Positions 8,494 through 18,444 of a DNA stretch of 64,000 nucleotides are shown here, one piece after another. Every line of letters starts with the position of its first letter. The first letter of the stretch is position 1. A model generated the notes under the pieces. It saw only the letters and a program-made list of their open reading frames with translations, had not been told where the DNA came from and searched no databases. The stretch is from positions 62,001 through 126,000 of the forward strand of contig JADJVF010000006.1 of the NCBI GenBank assembly GCA_016716705.1. The letters run 5' to 3'. The stretch is from Holophagales bacterium. Lineage in GTDB: Bacteria; Acidobacteriota; Thermoanaerobaculia; UBA5066. A program made the position numbers and the translations under genes.

Positions 8494-9531
8494 ATGAAAG
8501 CGGCACTCCTGACGCGGCACGGAGGAAACGACGTTCTCTCGGTCGGGAGCCTTCCCGACCCCGTTCCCGGTCCGGGCGAGGTCCTCGTCCGACTCTCGGC
8601 GGCGGCCCTCAACCGCCTCGACCTGTTCGTGAGGAACGGGATCCCGGGCGTCCCGGTCGAGTTCCCGCACGTTCCCGGGGCCGACGGTTGCGGCCGCGTC
8701 GAGGCGCTCGGCGCCGGGGTGACGGGCCTGGCGGCCGGCGAGCGGGTCGTCCTGCAGCCGGGCCTCTCGTGCGGCGGCTGCGAGTTCTGCCGGGACGGCG
8801 AGAGAAGCCTCTGCGTCGACTTCGAGATCCTCGGAGAGCACCGCGCCGGAACGCTCGCCGAACGAATCGTCGTCCCCGCCGGGAACGTCTGGAAGGCTCC
8901 GGCCTGGCTGACGAACGAGGAGGCGGCGGCCTTCCCGCTCGCCGCGATGACGGCGTGGCGGATGCTCGTGACGCGGGCGGCGCTCCGGCCGGGAGAGAGC
9001 GTCCTCATCCACGGGATCGGCGGCGGCGTGTCGGCCTACGCGCTCCAGATCGCGCGGCTCGCCGGGGCCTCCCTCGTGATCGTCACGTCGGGGAGCGAGG
9101 AGAAGCTCGAGCGGGCGCTGAAGATGGGTGCCGACGTCGCCATCGACTACAGGAAGGCCGACGTCGGAAGGAAGGTCCGCGAGCTGACGGGCAAGCGGGG
9201 CGTCGACGTCGTGGTCGACTCGGTCGGTGCGGCGACCTGGCGCGCCTCGCTCGCGGCGGCGGCGAAGAAGGGGCGCATCGTCACCTGCGGGGCGACGAGC
9301 GGCCCGAACCCCGAGGAGGAGATCCGGACCATCTTCTGGAAGCAGCTCTCGATCCTCGGCTCGACGATGGGGACCGACTCGGAGTTCGGCGCGCTCCTGA
9401 AGGCCGTCGAGCGGCGGCAGGTGCTTCCGGTCGTCGACGAGGCTTTCCCCCTCGACGACGTGCGCGCGGCATACGCGCGCGTCGAATCGGGCGCGGGCTT
9501 CGGAAAGGTCGTGTTGAGGATTCCGGAGTAG
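8494..9531 (+). CDS. Zinc-binding medium-chain dehydrogenase/quinone reductase family protein
   Basis: 345 residues from ATG 8494, preceded by a purine-rich GGGGGAGAA ribosome site. An N-terminal GroES-like domain carries a structural-zinc cysteine cluster (SCGGCEFCRDGERSLC), and a Rossmann domain has the nucleotide-binding IHGIGGGVSAYALQIARL. It most resembles the NADPH quinone oxidoreductase / alcohol dehydrogenase-like MDR branch. It would reduce or oxidise a carbonyl or quinone with NAD(P)H in the cytoplasm. Substrate cannot be inferred. Confidence 0.88.
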   Translation: MKAALLTRHGGNDVLSVGSLPDPVPGPGEVLVRLSAAALNRLDLFVRNGIPGVPVEFPHVPGADGCGRVEALGAGVTGLAAGERVVLQPGLSCGGCEFCRDGERSLCVDFEILGEHRAGTLAERIVVPAGNVWKAPAWLTNEEAAAFPLAAMTAWRMLVTRAALRPGESVLIHGIGGGVSAYALQIARLAGASLVIVTSGSEEKLERALKMGADVAIDYRKADVGRKVRELTGKRGVDVVVDSVGAATWRASLAAAAKKGRIVTCGATSGPNPEEEIRTIFWKQLSILGSTMGTDSEFGALLKAVERRQVLPVVDEAFPLDDVRAAYARVESGAGFGKVVLRIPE

Positions 9532-9539
9532 CGGGTCCG

Positions 9540-10052
9540 TCAGGGCCGGCGGGCGAACCAGAGGCCGGCCCAGACCTTCGGGTCGACGAGGACGCCCTCG
9601 GCCTGTCGTTCGGCGAGGAAGGACTCGACCGAGGCGAGGGGAGGCTCGTGGACGGTGATCGCCTCGCCGTCGACGCCGCCCCCTGCCCCGACCTTCGAGA
9701 GCCCGCGAGCGCGGAAGAAGGTCACGATTTCCGACGTGACTCCCGCCGAGGGGGGGCCGACGGCGAGGCGTTCCATCGCCGCAGCGTCCCAGCCGGTCTC
9801 TTCGACGAGCTCTCGCCGGGCAGCCTCCTCGAGGGGTTCGCCCGCGGGGCTCTCGGCGTCGCCGGCGAGGCCCGCCGGGAGCTCGAGGACGTTCGCTGCG
9901 ACCGCCTCGCGCCACTGCTCGACGAGAAGGAGGCGATCGGCGGGAGTGACGGCGACGACGAGGACGATGCCGTCGACTCCCGGCCGTTCCACGAACTCCC
10001 AGCCGTTGCGGACGACGAGCCGCAGGTACCGTCCGGCGTGAAGCTCCTTCAC
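9540..10052 (-). CDS. NUDIX hydrolase (ADP-ribose pyrophosphatase-like)
   Basis: 170 residues from GTG 10052, overlapping the stop of the histidine kinase gene (GTGA). The Nudix box is seen as EPLEEAARRELVEETGW, with the catalytic REXXEE core; the spacing from the preceding glycine differs slightly from the canonical pattern. The preceding ELPAGLAG stretch is usual in ADP-sugar pyrophosphatases. It would hydrolyse a nucleoside diphosphate linked to another moiety, with Mg2+. Coupling to a sensor kinase is suggestive but not functionally informative. Confidence 0.88.
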   Translation of the reverse strand: MKELHAGRYLRLVVRNGWEFVERPGVDGIVLVVAVTPADRLLLVEQWREAVAANVLELPAGLAGDAESPAGEPLEEAARRELVEETGWDAAAMERLAVGPPSAGVTSEIVTFFRARGLSKVGAGGGVDGEAITVHEPPLASVESFLAERQAEGVLVDPKVWAGLWFARRP

Positions 10053-12082
10053 GCGGGGATCCAGAAGGAAAAGACGGAGCCGGAGGGCGCCGAGGGACGC
10101 GGCTCGACCTGGATGCAGCCGCCGTGGGCCAGGGCGACGGAACCGACGACCGTGAGGCCGAGCCCCGTGCCCGGAATCCGCTCGGAGCCGGAGAAGCGCT
10201 GGTACGGCCCGCCGAGGCGGTCTTTCACCGACTCGGGGACGCCCGGACCGGAATCGGCGACGCGCAGGACGAGCCAGCGCCTGCCGTCGACCTCCTCGAT
10301 GCCGATGCGCGCGGTGACGTCGCCCCCGCGCCGGCTGAATTTCAGCGCGTTCGAGAGGATGTTCGACGCTGCGCGCCTGTAGCGACCCGCGTCGAGGGAG
10401 ACGGCCGGCAGGGGCTCGGCGACCTCGATGTCGAGGCGGATCTGCCGGGCCTCGGCCATCCAGCGCGCTTCCTCGAAGGGCTGCGACAGGACTGCCCGAG
10501 GGTCCTCGGGACGAAGGTCGGCAGGTGTCTCGCCGGTGCGGTAGACGAGGAGCGCGTCGTCGATCATGCCGGCCAGCCCGCGTGCCGAGGCCATCGAGGT
10601 GCGCAGGAGGCGCTCGAGCCGCTGGTCCGTGGAGATCCGGTCCAGGCTCAGCTCGAGGGAGGCGAGGACGGCCGCGAGAGGGTTCTTCAGGTCGTGGACG
10701 AGCATGCTCAGCAGCCGCTGGCGGTCGTGGTCGGCCAGCTCGCGGAGGCGCTGCTCTTCGGCGAGGGCCTTCAGCTTCTCGGTGAGACTCACGTGGAGGC
10801 GGGCGGCGCGGATGGCGAGCGCGAGCTGGTCGGCGACCAGCGCCAGGAACCCTTTCAAGTCGTCCGGACACGTCCGAGGCTCCCGGTAGGTGAGGCCGAG
10901 CCCCGCGACGACTTCGTTCTCGACGACGACGGGAAGGATGATCCCGCTCCCGGCTCCGAGGCGTCGAAGGGCCACGGCCGCGCCAGGGTGGTCGCCCTGC
11001 TGCCGCGCGTCGGGGACGAGGTACGGCTCGCGAGACTCGACGAGCAGGCGAAAAGCGTCGGTCCCGCTGATGAGCCATTGATCTCCCGTGAGATCGGGGA
11101 TCGCTTCCGAGGAGCGCCACGATTGGCGCAGGACGAGGCAGTCCTGCCGTCCCTCGGGCAGGAACACGTCGACGGTGTGGGCCCCGGAACGGAGGCCGAC
11201 GATCGACGAGACGGTCTGCAGGATCCGGTCCAGGTCGGTGATGTCGCGCGTCGCCGTGGCGATCGCGGCGAGGATCTCGCTTCGCTCCGCCTGCACCCGG
11301 AGACGCTCGTGGGCGTCCTCTTCGTCGGTGAGATCCGCGATGACGACCTGGGCCCCCCAGGGCGTTCCGTGACCGTCCCGCAGGAGGAGAGCGCGCGTGT
11401 CGAGGGCGAAGTGCCGGCCGGTTCCCCGGATCGTACCCGTGAGCCTCCTGCGGTGCCGCCCGCGAGCCAGGAGTCCCTCGTTCATCTCCTCGAGGTCGGC
11501 TTCCGAGAGCGTCCCTTCCGGGAGGACCTCGAGGAGCGACCTCCCGACGAGGGAGGCCCGATCCCTGGCGAAGAGGCTCTCCGTCTCCGCGTTCACGCTC
11601 GTGAGGACTCCGTCCAGCGTCCGCGAGTAGACGGCGACGGGGAGGTCGTGGAGGACGGCCTCGGTCTGCGTCCGGCGTCGGTGCAGGAGGAGAAGGCGCT
11701 CCAGCCGCATCCGGAGGATCGGGGCGTCGTCGGGCTCACGGACGACCTCGAACGACTCGACCGAGGGGTGCCCGGCGAGGATGTCGGGCGCGGAGCCTCC
11801 GGGCGGGATGACGACGAGGCAAGGGAAGCTCCAGACGGCGGCGTCGTCGACGAGCGTCTTGCCGGGCTCGGGCTCGCCGGGCCTCGCGACCCAGACGATG
11901 GGGCCTGACGGCTCAGCGAATGCTGCGCCGTCCTCGAGGGTGCTCGCTTCGATGCCGAGCCCCGGGCCGCGGAGATTCGCGGCGACCCACGCCACCGCGT
12001 CGGCGTCACCGACGAGACGCACGTTGAAGCGCGCAGCTGGCGTCGAGTCGGACGATGGGATCGGCTCGGGACCGGCGAGCAT
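10049..12082 (-). CDS. Cytoplasmic PAS-GAF sensor histidine kinase
   Basis: 677 residues with no membrane segment. Order: an N-terminal domain of unclear type (1-140), a PAS domain (about 143-260), a GAF domain (about 275-430), a HisKA dimerisation helix with phospho-acceptor His463 in LVHDLKNPLAA, then an HATPase domain with N box NILSNALKFS, G1 DSGPGVP and G2 GTGLGL. It should autophosphorylate in response to a soluble or redox signal and pass phosphate to a response regulator; none is encoded nearby, so it is an orphan kinase here. Translationally coupled to the downstream Nudix gene. Confidence 0.93.
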   Translation of the reverse strand: MLAGPEPIPSSDSTPAARFNVRLVGDADAVAWVAANLRGPGLGIEASTLEDGAAFAEPSGPIVWVARPGEPEPGKTLVDDAAVWSFPCLVVIPPGGSAPDILAGHPSVESFEVVREPDDAPILRMRLERLLLLHRRRTQTEAVLHDLPVAVYSRTLDGVLTSVNAETESLFARDRASLVGRSLLEVLPEGTLSEADLEEMNEGLLARGRHRRRLTGTIRGTGRHFALDTRALLLRDGHGTPWGAQVVIADLTDEEDAHERLRVQAERSEILAAIATATRDITDLDRILQTVSSIVGLRSGAHTVDVFLPEGRQDCLVLRQSWRSSEAIPDLTGDQWLISGTDAFRLLVESREPYLVPDARQQGDHPGAAVALRRLGAGSGIILPVVVENEVVAGLGLTYREPRTCPDDLKGFLALVADQLALAIRAARLHVSLTEKLKALAEEQRLRELADHDRQRLLSMLVHDLKNPLAAVLASLELSLDRISTDQRLERLLRTSMASARGLAGMIDDALLVYRTGETPADLRPEDPRAVLSQPFEEARWMAEARQIRLDIEVAEPLPAVSLDAGRYRRAASNILSNALKFSRRGGDVTARIGIEEVDGRRWLVLRVADSGPGVPESVKDRLGGPYQRFSGSERIPGTGLGLTVVGSVALAHGGCIQVEPRPSAPSGSVFSFWIPA

Positions 12083-12119
12083 CCGTTCATTGTCGTCCCG
12101 CGCGGACCCCGCGGTCTAC

Positions 12120-13007
12120 ATGCGAAGATGGACCGTGCGGATTTTCATGGTTCTGGCTCTCCTGGCGGCCTCGGGCACACCCGAAGCCCCGCCGCCCCCT
12201 CCAGGGCCGAAGGTCGGGTACGTCCTCGTAGAGTCCAGGAAGACCATCTCGCCGGCAGGCGAGCGGGCGATCGCCCTGCGCGGGAACGTGACGGTTCTCG
12301 GCGGCACGGCCCGCTGGGATCTCGAGACGGGGACCTTTCCGAGGACGAAGGCCAACACGTTTCTCCTCGGGGACCGGGAGGGCTGGCTCGTCGATCGGAA
12401 AGCGGCCGTGGCGGCGCGGGCGAGAGTCGAGGACTTTCGCAGCCTCTTCGTTCCTCCCGCCGAGGGCGACCCCGGACCGTTCCAGAGCGCCCTGTCCGAC
12501 CTCGAGGTCCTGCCGGCTGAACTGAGAAGCGGACCGTCGTTCGAAGGGCGTCCGACGACCCAGCTCCGGGTCACGGCGTCCTGGAGCCTCGTGACGGCGA
12601 TGCCAGGGCGCGTGGGGCGGGTCCGCTGCAAGCTGACCGCCTCGCTCGACGCCGTCGCCGACCCGCCGGAAGGGACCCTCTCGCCTCTCGACGACCTCGG
12701 ACGCCTCTTCGACGTCCCCCCTCGGGTCCTCGAGGCGCTCGCCCCGGAGCTTGCCCGCCTGCGGGGTTTTCCGGTGCGGGTCGTCGTCGAAACCGAGGCC
12801 GAGCTCGGGGTCGACTATCCCGGAACGGCGGCACCTCCGCCGGACGGAAGGGCGCCCCTCAGGACCAGGACGGAGACGACGAGGACTGTCTCAGGGCTCG
12901 TCGCACGGCCGTCCATCGGCAAGGACGCCGCCCTGTTCGCCCTCTCCGAGGAGACGCGCGTCGTCGGGATCGAACGGCTCACCGAGCCGCGCGAGTCGCT
13001 TCGGTGA
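12120..13007 (+). CDS. Secreted protein of unknown function
   Basis: 295 residues from ATG 12120. A signal peptide (basic MRRW start and hydrophobic IFMVLALLAAS) is followed by a Pro-rich stretch, then a soluble region of mixed strands, including WDLETGTFPRTKANTFLLG and a Cys at RVRCKLTAS. I do not recognise the family. It would act in the periplasm or at the outer membrane. It is divergent from the histidine kinase gene by 37 bp and its stop overlaps the radC start (GTGA), so the two are probably co-translated. Confidence 0.72.
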   Translation: MRRWTVRIFMVLALLAASGTPEAPPPPPGPKVGYVLVESRKTISPAGERAIALRGNVTVLGGTARWDLETGTFPRTKANTFLLGDREGWLVDRKAAVAARARVEDFRSLFVPPAEGDPGPFQSALSDLEVLPAELRSGPSFEGRPTTQLRVTASWSLVTAMPGRVGRVRCKLTASLDAVADPPEGTLSPLDDLGRLFDVPPRVLEALAPELARLRGFPVRVVVETEAELGVDYPGTAAPPPDGRAPLRTRTETTRTVSGLVARPSIGKDAALFALSEETRVVGIERLTEPRESLR

Positions 13008-13705
13008 AGGCGACCGGCCCGAAGGGTGGCCGGCTCGGCGAGCTGCCGCCCGAGGACCGGCCGAGGGAGAAGCTCGTGGCTCGCGGCGCCGACGCCCTCA
13101 CGGACGAGGAGCTGGTCGCGATTCTCCTCGGCACCGGCCGGGCGGGGACCGGAGTCCTCGAGACGGCCCGGGAGATCCTCCGCGGGAACGGCCTGAGGGG
13201 GCTCCTCGCAAGGAGCGAGCGCGGGCGCGTTCGCGAGCTGGCGCTCGGCATCGGGATGGCGAAGGCCTGCCGCATCGCCGCCGCCGCCGAGCTGGCCCGC
13301 CGGCTCGCACGCGCGGAGACTGACGAGCGGCCGCTGATCGACGCCCCGGAAGTCGCAGGAGCGTACCTCGCCGCGACGCTCGCGACCGAGCTGCGAGAGG
13401 TCATGGGGGCGCTCCTTCTCGACTCGAAGAACCGGCTCCTCCACGACGAGATCGTCTTCCGGGGAGGGGTCAGCTCGGCCGCCGTCCAGCCGGGCCCGCT
13501 CCTCAGGATCGCCGTCCTCGAAGGGGCCGCGGCGCTCATCCTCTACCACAACCACCCGTCCGGAGACCCGGCGCCCTCTCCCGAGGACCGCGCCACGACG
13601 TCCCGCTTCGTGGCGGCCGGGGACGTCGTCGGGGTTCCCGTACGCGACCACGTCGTCGTCGGACGTGGGCGCTTCTTCTCCTTCCGCCGTGAAGGAATGA
13701 TGTAG
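13004..13705 (+). CDS. radC: RadC/JAMM-domain protein
   Basis: 233 residues from GTG 13004. An N-terminal helix-hairpin-helix-like region (DEELVAILLGTG) precedes the RadC/JAMM domain, with metal-binding HNHPSGDPAPSPED (His182, His184 and the distal Asp). The family was once linked to DNA repair; its biochemical role is still unclear. Length and motifs are typical. A hairpin follows immediately after the stop. Confidence 0.93.
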   Translation: MKATGPKGGRLGELPPEDRPREKLVARGADALTDEELVAILLGTGRAGTGVLETAREILRGNGLRGLLARSERGRVRELALGIGMAKACRIAAAAELARRLARAETDERPLIDAPEVAGAYLAATLATELREVMGALLLDSKNRLLHDEIVFRGGVSSAAVQPGPLLRIAVLEGAAALILYHNHPSGDPAPSPEDRATTSRFVAAGDVVGVPVRDHVVVGRGRFFSFRREGMM

Positions 13706-13723
13706 GGCCGTCCGGGACGGCCC
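13705..13723 (+). terminator. Hairpin after radC
   Basis: Arms GGGCCGTC and GACGGCCC are perfectly complementary over 8 bp around a 3-base loop, beginning at the last base of the stop codon. There is no T-tract, so it may stabilise the 3' end or act as a weak terminator. Confidence 0.45.
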
Positions 13724-13759
13724 GGAGCCTCTCAGGCCGCCTGATATCCTCGCCGGCCC

Positions 13760-15766
13760 ATGTCCCGGTACTTCACGACCCCCATCTACTACGTCAACGA
13801 CCGCCCTCACATCGGCCACCTCTACACGACCCTCGTCACCGACACGCTGACCCGCTTTCACCGGCTCCAGGGGGAGGACGTCCGCTTCCTCACCGGGACC
13901 GACGAGCACGGCCAGAAGATCGAGAAGGTGGCGAAGAGAGAGGGCGTCGCGCCGATCGACGTCGCCGACCGGCACGCACCCACCTTCCGGGACCTCTGGA
14001 AGAGGTTCGGCGTCGCCAACGACGACTTCATCCGGACGACCGAGCCGCGCCACCGCATCGGCGTCACCGAGCTGATCCGGCGCCTCGAGGCGGCCGGCGA
14101 CCTCTACGTCGCCGGGCACGAGGGGTGGTACTGCGTCGGCTGCGAGGCGTTTTACCCCGAGAAGGACCTGGAAGGTGGCAAGTGCCCGACGCACGGCACG
14201 GCCGCCGAGTGGCAGAAGGAAGAGAACGTCTTCTTCCGCCTCTCGAAGTACCAGGACCGGCTCCTCGAGCTGTACGAGAAGGGGAGCGTCCCGGGAATCC
14301 CGTTCGTCTTTCCCGAGACGCGGCTCAACGAGGTCCGCTCCTTCGTCTCCGCCGGGCTGAAGGACCTCTCCGTCTCGCGGACGGCGATCGAGTGGGGAAT
14401 CCCGTTCCCGGGCCACCCCGGGCACGTCGTCTACGTCTGGCTCGACGCGTTGACGAACTACCTCACCGCCCTCGGCTTCGGGAGCAGTGACGAGGAGCTG
14501 GTCGCGCGCTACTGGCCCGAAGGGGACGAGCGCCGCGTCACGCACCTCGTCGGCAAGGACATCCTCCGCTTCCACGCCGTCTTCTGGCCCGCGTTCCTGA
14601 TGTCGGCGGGACTTCCCCTCCCGACGCAGGTCGTCAGCCACGGCTTCTGGCTGAAGGACCAGCGGAAGATGTCGAAGTCGGTCGGCAACGTCGTCCGTCC
14701 CGACGCCCTCGTCGACGCCTTCGGGGTCGACGCCCTCCGCTGGCACCTCATCTCCGAGATGAGCTTCGGCCAGGACGCCTCGTTCTCCGACGAGGCGTTC
14801 CTCGTCCGCTACAACAGCGACCTCGCCAACGGGCTCGGCAACACCCTCTCGCGGGCCGTGCGGATGGCCTCCGACGCCTTCGGCGCCGCGACGCCCGGCG
14901 AGCGCTGCGACGACAACGACGTGAAGCGCGTCGCCGAAGAGGCGGTCGCCACCTGGGACGCCGCCTTCCGCGGCTGCCGCCTGCACGAGGCCGCGGAGGC
15001 GATCCGCACGCTCCTCGGCGCCATCGACGGCTACATCACCGCCAAGGAGCCATGGAAGCGCGTGAAGGCGGAGGGGGTCACTCCCGCCCTCCACCGGATC
15101 CACTTCAACGCCCTCGAAGGCCTTCGCATCGCCGCCGTGATGCTCGCGCCGATCGCACCGGGCGCCTCGGCGGAGGTTCTCCGCCGCCTCGGGACCCCGA
15201 AGAGCGCAGAGGAGCTCCGCCCGTCCGATCTGGCCTGGGGTGGCCTCCCGCTCGGTGCCCCGCTCGCCCCCGCCGCCCCCCTCTTCCCCCGCGCCGACGC
15301 GAAGGCGTATTTCGCGGAACTAGCCAAGGAGAGTCCCGTGACCGAAGAGACGAAGCCCGTCGCTGCCGAAGTTCCCGCCGCCGCTCCCGCGGCCCCTGCC
15401 GTCCCGGTTCCGGCCGCCGCGCCTGCCGCCGAGCCCGCCCGCATCTCCATAGAGGAGTTCTTCAAGGCCGACCTGCGCGTCGCCGAGATCATCGCCGCCG
15501 AGAAGGTCGAGAAGTCGAAGAAGCTGATGAAGATGAGGGTGCGGATCGGCGAGGAGGAGCGGACGATCGTCGCCGGCATCGCCACGGCCTACACGGGCGA
15601 GCAGCTCGTCGGGCGGAAGGTCGTCGTCGTGGCGAACCTCCTTCCCGCCAAGCTGATGGGGATCGAGTCGAACGGCATGGTCCTCGCCGCCTCGCTCCCG
15701 GGTACCGGCGAGCCGTCGCTTCTCGCGGTCGACCCGTCCGTCCCCTCCGGGACGAAGGTGAAGTAG
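13760..15766 (+). CDS. metG: Methionine-tRNA ligase
   Basis: 668 residues. It charges tRNA-Met with methionine. The class I signature HIGH is in RPHIGHLYTT, the KMSKS loop is in QRKMSKSVGN, and a zinc knuckle with CVGCEAFYPEKDLEGGKC is present. An Ala/Pro linker (about 545-570) leads to a C-terminal tRNA-binding EMAPII/Trbp111-like domain (about 575-668) that supports dimerisation and tRNA capture. The stop TAG shares its G with the GTG of the next gene. Confidence 0.97.
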   Translation: MSRYFTTPIYYVNDRPHIGHLYTTLVTDTLTRFHRLQGEDVRFLTGTDEHGQKIEKVAKREGVAPIDVADRHAPTFRDLWKRFGVANDDFIRTTEPRHRIGVTELIRRLEAAGDLYVAGHEGWYCVGCEAFYPEKDLEGGKCPTHGTAAEWQKEENVFFRLSKYQDRLLELYEKGSVPGIPFVFPETRLNEVRSFVSAGLKDLSVSRTAIEWGIPFPGHPGHVVYVWLDALTNYLTALGFGSSDEELVARYWPEGDERRVTHLVGKDILRFHAVFWPAFLMSAGLPLPTQVVSHGFWLKDQRKMSKSVGNVVRPDALVDAFGVDALRWHLISEMSFGQDASFSDEAFLVRYNSDLANGLGNTLSRAVRMASDAFGAATPGERCDDNDVKRVAEEAVATWDAAFRGCRLHEAAEAIRTLLGAIDGYITAKEPWKRVKAEGVTPALHRIHFNALEGLRIAAVMLAPIAPGASAEVLRRLGTPKSAEELRPSDLAWGGLPLGAPLAPAAPLFPRADAKAYFAELAKESPVTEETKPVAAEVPAAAPAAPAVPVPAAAPAAEPARISIEEFFKADLRVAEIIAAEKVEKSKKLMKMRVRIGEEERTIVAGIATAYTGEQLVGRKVVVVANLLPAKLMGIESNGMVLAASLPGTGEPSLLAVDPSVPSGTKVK

Positions 15767-16647
15767 TGCCCGTTCGCCCGGCGGACGCGGTCCTTCCCGG
15801 CGATCCCGCGGCGCGGGAAAACCTCGAGAGGATCATCGCTTCGCCGAGCACGCTCCGCGCGCACGAGGATCTGGCCTGGCTCTCGAGGGACGAGCTCCGC
15901 GGCGTGCGCCTCCAGCTGGAGCTCCAGAGGGCCGAGACGATCCTCGCCGAAGCGGGGATCACCGGGACCGTCGTCGTCTTCGGCGGAACCCGCGTCGTCG
16001 AGCGGCCCGAGGCCGAGCGGCGGCTCGCCGAGGCGGAAGCGAACGCCGTGGCCGCTCACGACGACGACGACGCTCGCCGTGCCGTAGAAATCGCCCGTCG
16101 CGTCCTCGCAAAGTCCCGCTACTACGACGAAGCGCGCGAGTTCGGGCGGATCGTCTCCTCCACCTGCCAGCGGGACGGACGCTGCGACTTCGTCGTCGTC
16201 ACCGGCGGCGGGCCCGGTGTCATGGAGGCGGCGAACCGCGGCGCCTTCGACGTCGGGGCCAAGAGCCTCGGCTTCAACATCGTCCTCCCGCACGAGCAGG
16301 TCCCGAATCCGTACATCACGCCGGGCCTCTGCATCCACTTCCACTACTTCGCCCTCCGCAAGATGCACTTCCTGATGCGGGCGAGGGCGCTCGTCGCCTT
16401 CCCTGGCGGCTTCGGAACGCTCGACGAGCTCTTCGAGACGCTCACGCTCATCCAGACGGGGAAGATGCCGCGGGTCCCGATCGTCCTCTTCGGGCGCGAG
16501 TTCTGGGAAAAGGCGATCGACCTCGAGTACCTCGTCGAGGAGGGGACGATTTCCCTGGAAGACGTCCGCCTCGTCTCGTACGTCGAGACCGCGGCCGAGG
16601 CGTGGGAGGCGATCGCGCGGTTCCACGGGATCGCGCCGCGGAGCTGA
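15766..16647 (+). CDS. LOG-family (TIGR00730-like) protein
   Basis: 293 residues from GTG 15766 (TAGTG overlap with metG). It carries the Rossmann-like motifs of the LOG/lysine decarboxylase-like superfamily: TGGGPGVMEAANRGA and PGGFGTLDELFE. Several members hydrolyse nucleoside 5'-monophosphates or cytokinin ribotides by removing ribose phosphate; they do not decarboxylate lysine. It is longer than the roughly 190-residue plant-type LOG because of an N-terminal helical extension. Cytoplasmic. Substrate unknown here. Confidence 0.88.
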   Translation: MPVRPADAVLPGDPAARENLERIIASPSTLRAHEDLAWLSRDELRGVRLQLELQRAETILAEAGITGTVVVFGGTRVVERPEAERRLAEAEANAVAAHDDDDARRAVEIARRVLAKSRYYDEAREFGRIVSSTCQRDGRCDFVVVTGGGPGVMEAANRGAFDVGAKSLGFNIVLPHEQVPNPYITPGLCIHFHYFALRKMHFLMRARALVAFPGGFGTLDELFETLTLIQTGKMPRVPIVLFGREFWEKAIDLEYLVEEGTISLEDVRLVSYVETAAEAWEAIARFHGIAPRS

Positions 16648-16648
16648 C

Positions 16649-18444
16649 GTGCGCGGGGGGAGGGGCGTGAAGCCCTTTGCCGTCGTCCTGGTTCTCCTGG
16701 CCGCCGTCGCGGTGGCCGCGGCCGAGGCGGGTCGTCGCACCGCGTGGACCACGGTGGACGAGCCGGTGCACCTCGCCGCCGCGAGAGAGCTCGCGGACGG
16801 CCGAGGCGTCGTCTCGAACTTCGAGCATCCCGTCCTGATGAAGGTGGTCTCGGCCGCGGGGCTCGCGAGCCGCCCCCCCGGCCTCATCGTCGAGGAGACG
16901 CGGGACGGGCGCCGCCTCTTCCCGTGGCTCCTCGGCCTGCTCGTCCTCGGGGCGGGCCTCTGGGCCCGGCGCCTGGCGGGCCCGGTGGCGGGGGCCGGAG
17001 CGGCCGTTCTCGTCCTGGCCGACCCGACCCTCCGGGGCCACGCGCCGCTCGTCCAGAGCGATCTTCTCCTGGCCGTGTGCCTCGTCTGGGCCGGCTTTCT
17101 CCTCGATGCTGCGGCCCGGGGCCGGCGCGTCGACCTGCGGCTCGCGGCCGCCAGCGGCGCGGCCTACGGCCTGGCACTCGTCTCGAAGTACTCGGCGCTC
17201 CCGTTCCTCCCCGTGTTCCTGGCCGTCGCCGCCCTCAGGTTCGCCCGAGCGCGGCGTCCCGGGCCGGTTCCCGCAGGGGTCCGCAGGAAGCGAACAGGTC
17301 TGCCGTCCCGCGTCCGGGCGGTCTCCGCCGTCGCCGCCACGGCGCTCCTCGGGGCGACCGCGCTCGCCACGGCCGTTTTCGTCCAGGAGGCCACCCTCCA
17401 CGGCACGCCGCGGGAGAGGCTCCGCGCCGGAATCGCCCGAAGCCTCCTGCCCGTGGCCGGGGAGGCACCGACCCGCGAGGCGCTCGACCGGGCCGCGAGC
17501 GCGCCGAAAGGCGTCGCGGCGTACGTCACCGGCCTCTCCTACGTCCGCGCAGCCGCCGCGCCGGGCGCCCGCTACAACTACTTCCTGGGCGAGGTCTCGG
17601 GAGAGGGCCACCCGCTCTACTTCGTGACCGCGCTCCTCGTGAAGGCCCCTGCGGGGTGTTGGCCGGGCTTCTCGCCGGTCTCGCGCTTTCCGGGGCCGGG
17701 TTCGCCAGGTGCCGGCCCGCGCTCCGCCGGCGCAGGGCCCGGGCCGCCCTCGGCCGGGCGCTCGTCCCCGGGGCGCTCGCCCTCGCGTACCTCGGGGCCG
17801 CGAGCCTCTCGCACCTGAATATCGGCGTGCGCCACGCGATGCCCTGCATCCCGCTCGGGATCGTGGCGGCGATCGCCGCTTTCGCACCCCTCGTCCGCCC
17901 GCCGGGCCGGGCCGCCTGGCTTCTCGGGCTGACGGTCGCCGGTACGGTCCTGGAGGCGGGGCTCTTCTTCGGGAGGGAGATTCCCTTCGGCAACATCCTC
18001 GCGGGCGGGCCGGCAGGGATCCGCCGGATCCTTTCGGACTCGAACGTCGACTGGGGGGAGCGGCAGGACCTCGTCTTCGACGCCGTCCGCGCGGGAGGCG
18101 CCGGGAGGGCGGGGGCCGTTTCCCTGATCCTGAACGCCGACGAAGCAGGGTCCCTGGGCGTCCTCCAGGTCGACGACGCTTCACAGGTCCGCGACCTCGA
18201 CACCGTCTTCGTGTCCGTCTTCCTCTACGACCTGTCGCGGGCGCTCGAGCGGAGCGGGGAGAAGACCCGTCGGATCGAGTGGCTCCGGGAGTGGCTCCCG
18301 CCCCTCGTGCGCGAGGTCGAGGCGCGCGCGGCCTCGGTGGAGAAGCTCGGCGACGAGTACCTCGCCTTCCGCCTCGCCCGGGGATCCGGCAGTCCGCGCG
18401 TCAGCGCCTCCGCGCCTCAGCCGTCTCCCTTTCCCACGCGCTGA
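16649..18444 (+). CDS. GT-C (family 39-like) membrane glycosyltransferase, frame interrupted
   Basis: A polytopic protein of about 598 residues if one base is restored. The N-terminal part has the first-loop acidic motif (TTVDEPVHLAAARE) expected for the lipid-phosphate-sugar site of GT-C enzymes. The C-terminal part has SDSNVDWGERQDL, common in family 39-like proteins. The frame breaks at the G4 run at 17653-17656: adding one G joins VKAPAG to VLAGLLAGLAL without loss. Total length is 3n+2, as expected for one missing base. I treat it as an assembly error rather than a pseudogene. It overlaps the convergent gene by 44 bp. Confidence 0.75.

Noticed and set aside
12815..15103. 762-residue minus-strand frame over radC and metG
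   Set aside because: Shadow of two well-supported genes; product has no domain.
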